Part shown: positions 61,722 to 64,000 of the stretch, piece by piece
Numbering within the stretch: the stretch's first letter is position 1
Layout: each line of letters begins with the position of its first letter
From: Actinomycetes bacterium
Lineage (GTDB): Bacteria; Actinomycetota; Actinomycetes; Mycobacteriales; Mycobacteriaceae
Direction of reading: 5' to 3'
Length of the DNA stretch: 64,000 nucleotides
NCBI GenBank assembly: GCA_023404955.1
Contig: JAEXZY010000152.1
Coordinates: 17,869 to 81,868 of the forward strand
Made by a program: the position numbers and the translations under genes
The notes under the pieces: model-generated
What the model was told of the DNA's origin: nothing
What the model saw: only the letters and a program-made list of their open reading frames with translations
The model's database searches: none

Positions 61722-62534
61722 GTGGACATCGCGCTGCTGGTCGTGACCCTGTGCCTGGCGGCGGCGGTGATCACCCTCGGCGCGCTGCTCATCGTGTCGC
61801 GTCGGCAGCTCCAGGGTGCTCGAAAGGCCCTGCGGCGCAGTCGGGACAGCGTTCCCAAGACTGGACGCAAACGACGGTCCGGGGTGGCTCCACTGGCCGT
61901 GCGGACCGTCGCGCACACCGTCAAGAGCGCCGACGCGCTGATCCGGCACGGCATCGTCGGCACCGTCCGCAGCTCGGTCGACGACCTCGCCGCATGGGCA
62001 CGCGTCGAACGGCCGGATCTGGCCCGCCTCACCACCGACGGACGGGTGGTGCTGATGTTCTCCGACATCGAGGGCTCCACGGAACGCAACGAATCACTCG
62101 GCGACAGCGCGTGGATAAGGGTGCTCGAGCGGCGCAACCGGCTCGTGGAGCGCACCGTTGCCGACCACCGCGGCTACGTGGTGAAGAACCAGGGCGACGG
62201 CTTCATGGTCGCGTTCGCCGAACCCGCCGACGCAGTGCAGTGCAGTCTGGCGATCCAGCGGGCACTGCAGGAGAATTCTGAGCGCTACGACGCCATCCGG
62301 GTGCGGATCGGCATCCACGTCGGTACGTCGGTGCGGCGGGGCGACGATCTGTTCGGCCGCAACGTCGCAATGGCGGCCCGCATCGCCGATCTGGCAGCCG
62401 GCGGCGAGATCCTGGTGAGCGACGAGGTCCGGCAGTCGGCTGTCGGTGCCGACGGCATCGCGTTCGACGATCCCGTCGAGGTCGAACTCAAGGGGCTGCG
62501 CGGCACCCAGTCGGTGTCCTCGGTCCGCCGCTGA
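61722..62534 (+). CDS. Membrane-anchored class III nucleotide cyclase domain protein
   Basis: A 270-aa protein with one N-terminal helix (IALLVVTLCLAAAVITLGAL) and a cytosolic class III cyclase domain (~105-270). The two metal-binding Asp are D115 (MFSDIEGST) and D159 (NQGDGFMVAF), and the adenine-selecting pair is K155 and D209. The transition-state Asn is replaced by Ala216 in GRNVAMAARI while Arg220 is kept. Activity is therefore uncertain but the architecture points to adenylyl cyclase. The start is GTG at 61722. There is no receptor domain, so input would come through the membrane segment or partners. Confidence 0.85.
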   Translation: MDIALLVVTLCLAAAVITLGALLIVSRRQLQGARKALRRSRDSVPKTGRKRRSGVAPLAVRTVAHTVKSADALIRHGIVGTVRSSVDDLAAWARVERPDLARLTTDGRVVLMFSDIEGSTERNESLGDSAWIRVLERRNRLVERTVADHRGYVVKNQGDGFMVAFAEPADAVQCSLAIQRALQENSERYDAIRVRIGIHVGTSVRRGDDLFGRNVAMAARIADLAAGGEILVSDEVRQSAVGADGIAFDDPVEVELKGLRGTQSVSSVRR

Positions 62535-62587
62535 CCGTGAAATCCCAGGTAGCCATGGAACACTGTCGCGACGACGAAAGGACGCCC

Positions 62588-63433
62588 ATGCCGCACTGGA
62601 CGTGGAGAACAGCCAGGGCAGTCGCTACTGCCGCGATGGTGGGCCTGGTCGCGATAGCGGTCTCCCCCGTCGCTCTCGCCCAACCTCCTGCCGGACAGGA
62701 CCCGACACCGTTCGTCGGAGTGGCACCATTCGGCCCGCCGAAAGTGGCCCCGGTCAACAATTCCACAGTGGGCGTCGGCCAGCCGATCATCATCGACTTC
62801 CCCGGTCTCGTCGACAACTCCGTCGCCGCCGAAAACGCCATCCACGTCTCATCGGCCCCGCCGGTTCCCGGCAAGTTCTACTGGATGACGCCGACGCAGC
62901 TGCGGTGGCGCCCGTTGGACTTCTGGCCGGCGCACACCACGGTGACCGTCGACGCCGGCGGCGCGGTGTCCAGTTTCCAAACCGGCGACACCCTCATCGC
63001 CACCGCCGATGACACGACGCACCAGTTGACCGTCACCCGGAACGGCGCGGTCGAGAAGACGATTCCGATGTCGATGGGGATGGCCGCGGGAGGCCATCAG
63101 ACACCGAACGGCACCTACTACGTGCAGGAGAAGATGCCGTCGGTGGTCATGGACTCCTCCACCTACGGTGTCCCCGTCGATTCGACGTACGGGTACAAAA
63201 CCACTGTCGAGCTGGCGGTACGCTTCGACGACAGCGGCGACTTCGTGCACAGCGCACCGTGGTCGGTCGCCGACCAAGGCAAGCGCGACGTCAGCCACGG
63301 CTGCATCAACGTCAGCCCCGCCAACGCCCAGTGGTTCTACGACACCTTCGGTGCCGGCGACCCGATCGTGGTCAAGAACTCCGGCGGCGGCACCTATTCA
63401 CGCCATGACGGTTCCAATGACTGGCAGCTGTAA
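62588..63433 (+). CDS. L,D-transpeptidase
   Basis: A 281-aa exported enzyme that forms 3-3 (or protein) cross-links in peptidoglycan. The signal peptide is AVATAAMVGLVAIAVSPVALA. It is followed by an Ig-like domain (~50-130) and the YkuD domain, with the catalytic motif VSHGCINVSPANAQWFY (Cys near 243). The conserved His is in DDSGDFVHSAPW and HGC. AAAGGA lies seven bases before the ATG at 62588; an ATG at 62555 is possible but has no ribosome site. The single Ig-like domain is fewer than in LdtMt2, so it is a different paralogue. DedA follows by 6 bp. Confidence 0.92.
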   Translation: MPHWTWRTARAVATAAMVGLVAIAVSPVALAQPPAGQDPTPFVGVAPFGPPKVAPVNNSTVGVGQPIIIDFPGLVDNSVAAENAIHVSSAPPVPGKFYWMTPTQLRWRPLDFWPAHTTVTVDAGGAVSSFQTGDTLIATADDTTHQLTVTRNGAVEKTIPMSMGMAAGGHQTPNGTYYVQEKMPSVVMDSSTYGVPVDSTYGYKTTVELAVRFDDSGDFVHSAPWSVADQGKRDVSHGCINVSPANAQWFYDTFGAGDPIVVKNSGGGTYSRHDGSNDWQL

Positions 63434-63439
63434 GCCCGC

Positions 63440-64000
63440 GTGAACATCGACGCGATCCTGCAGACGATTCCGCCGATCGCGGCATATCTGGTGGTGGCCG
63501 CCGTCATCGGAATGGAGAGCCTCGGCATCCCGCTGCCCGGCGAGATCGCTCTCGTCAGTGCCGCACTGCTGGCGTCGCGCCACAGCGTCGACATCAGTCC
63601 GGTCGGGGTCGCGGCGGCGGCCGCCCTCGGCGCCATAGTCGGCGACTCGATCGGTTACACTATCGGCCGCCGCTTCGGGATGTCGCTGTTCGAACGCCTC
63701 GGTACGCGGTTCCCGAAACACTTCGGTCCCGGACACGTCGCTCTGGCCAGAGAACTGTTCCGCCGCTGGGGCGTCGTGGCAGTGTTCGTCGGCCGGTTCA
63801 TCGCGCTGCTGCGAATCTTCTCCGGCCCGTTGGCCGGAGCGATGCGGATGCACTATCCGAAATTCCTCGCCGCCAACGCGAGCGGCGCGACGGTGTGGGC
63901 GGGAGGAACCGTCGCCGTCGTCTACTACGCGGGCATGGCCGCAGAGCGCTGGCTCTCCCGGTTCTCGTGGATCGCACTCGTGGGGGGGGGGGGGCGGCGG
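63440..64000 (+). CDS. DedA-family membrane protein (cut by window edge)
   Basis: The first 187 codons of a DedA/SNARE-associated membrane protein, implicated in lipid flipping and envelope homeostasis. Signatures are MESLGIPLPGEIALVSAALL (~25-44), LGAIVGDSIGYTIGRRFG (~70-87), and the conserved FVGRFIALLRIFSGPLAGAM (~115-135). Helices expected of the family are visible. The GTG start follows the L,D-transpeptidase stop by 6 bp. The sequence is lost in a run of G at the window end, so the C terminus is unknown. Confidence 0.87.
   Translation, partial: MNIDAILQTIPPIAAYLVVAAVIGMESLGIPLPGEIALVSAALLASRHSVDISPVGVAAAAALGAIVGDSIGYTIGRRFGMSLFERLGTRFPKHFGPGHVALARELFRRWGVVAVFVGRFIALLRIFSGPLAGAMRMHYPKFLAANASGATVWAGGTVAVVYYAGMAAERWLSRFSWIALVGGGGRR
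63982..63994 (+). repeat. Homopolymer of 13 G at the window end
   Basis: Thirteen G in a row lie inside the DedA gene at the very end of the given sequence. This is rare even at this GC content. It could be a true slippage site or a sequencing or assembly artefact. Confidence 0.9.

Overview
The window is high-GC DNA from a mycobacterium, most likely a rapidly growing environmental Mycolicibacterium. The evidence is the uninterrupted FAS-II mycolate operon (mabR-fabD-acpM-kasA-kasB-accD6), mycothiol-linked mscR, ptkA-ptpA, an actinobacterial fused RNase H/phosphatase, a WS/DGAT acyltransferase, and a gene order matching the M. tuberculosis Rv2225 to Rv2260 segment as I recall it. No database was searched; species-level placement is inference.

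Layout. 1-4 kb: 5' part of a WS/DGAT acyltransferase (minus), panB, then a minus-strand pair of a PaaG-like crotonase and a fatty-acyl-AMP ligase. 4-6 kb: CYTH-CHAD protein and the RNase P RNA gene rnpB. 6-9.6 kb: a minus-strand unit of flavin oxidoreductase, methyltransferase and DUF222/HNH protein, divergent from an XRE-cupin regulator, with a palindrome on the regulator start codon. 9.6-15.5 kb: housekeeping block rnhC/phosphatase, zinc-ribbon coiled coil, Nif3-like, ptkA-ptpA, SURF1 and cobD. 15.5-20.5 kb: amidohydrolase, epimerase/TetR divergon, tRNA-Val, ahpE, DUF3052 and a lipoprotein. 20.5-30.3 kb: aceE, mabR and the FAS-II/carboxylase operon, closed by a perfect 50-nt palindrome.

30.3-38.2 kb: TetR-glpD divergent from an alkyl-DHAP-synthase-like flavoenzyme plus diacylglycerol kinase (a glycerol-phosphate/lipid theme), then DUF3145, a serine hydrolase, mscR and a metallo-hydrolase. 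38.2-50 kb: accessory genes including a SABATH methyltransferase, a complete peptide ABC transporter in four overlapping genes, an SDR, a second DUF222/HNH protein and azlCD. 50-64 kb: mostly secreted or membrane proteins: an M4 metalloprotease with a cadherin-like domain, a PhoD-like phosphatase, a POT peptide transporter, DUF427 and DUF732 proteins, a 54-residue zinc-ribbon protein, a coupled operon of a sedolisin protease with two membrane proteins, a poly-threonine lipoprotein, a membrane-tethered cyclase, an L,D-transpeptidase and a truncated DedA protein ending in a run of 13 G.

How the genes work together. PDH E1 (aceE) supplies acetyl-CoA. AccD6 makes malonyl-CoA, FabD loads it onto AcpM, KasA/KasB elongate meromycolate chains, and MabR regulates the operon. 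GlpD and the neighbouring AGPS-like and DAG-kinase genes handle glycerol-3-phosphate, DHAP and lipid phosphates. MscR and the metallo-hydrolase form a plausible mycothiol-dependent formaldehyde/nitrosothiol detoxification pair. The strongest candidate for something undescribed is the coupled sedolisin / zinc-ribbon PrsW-like / single-pass membrane protein operon at 56.4-59.9 kb. Several promoters look leaderless, with a -10 hexamer 5-7 nt before the start codon.
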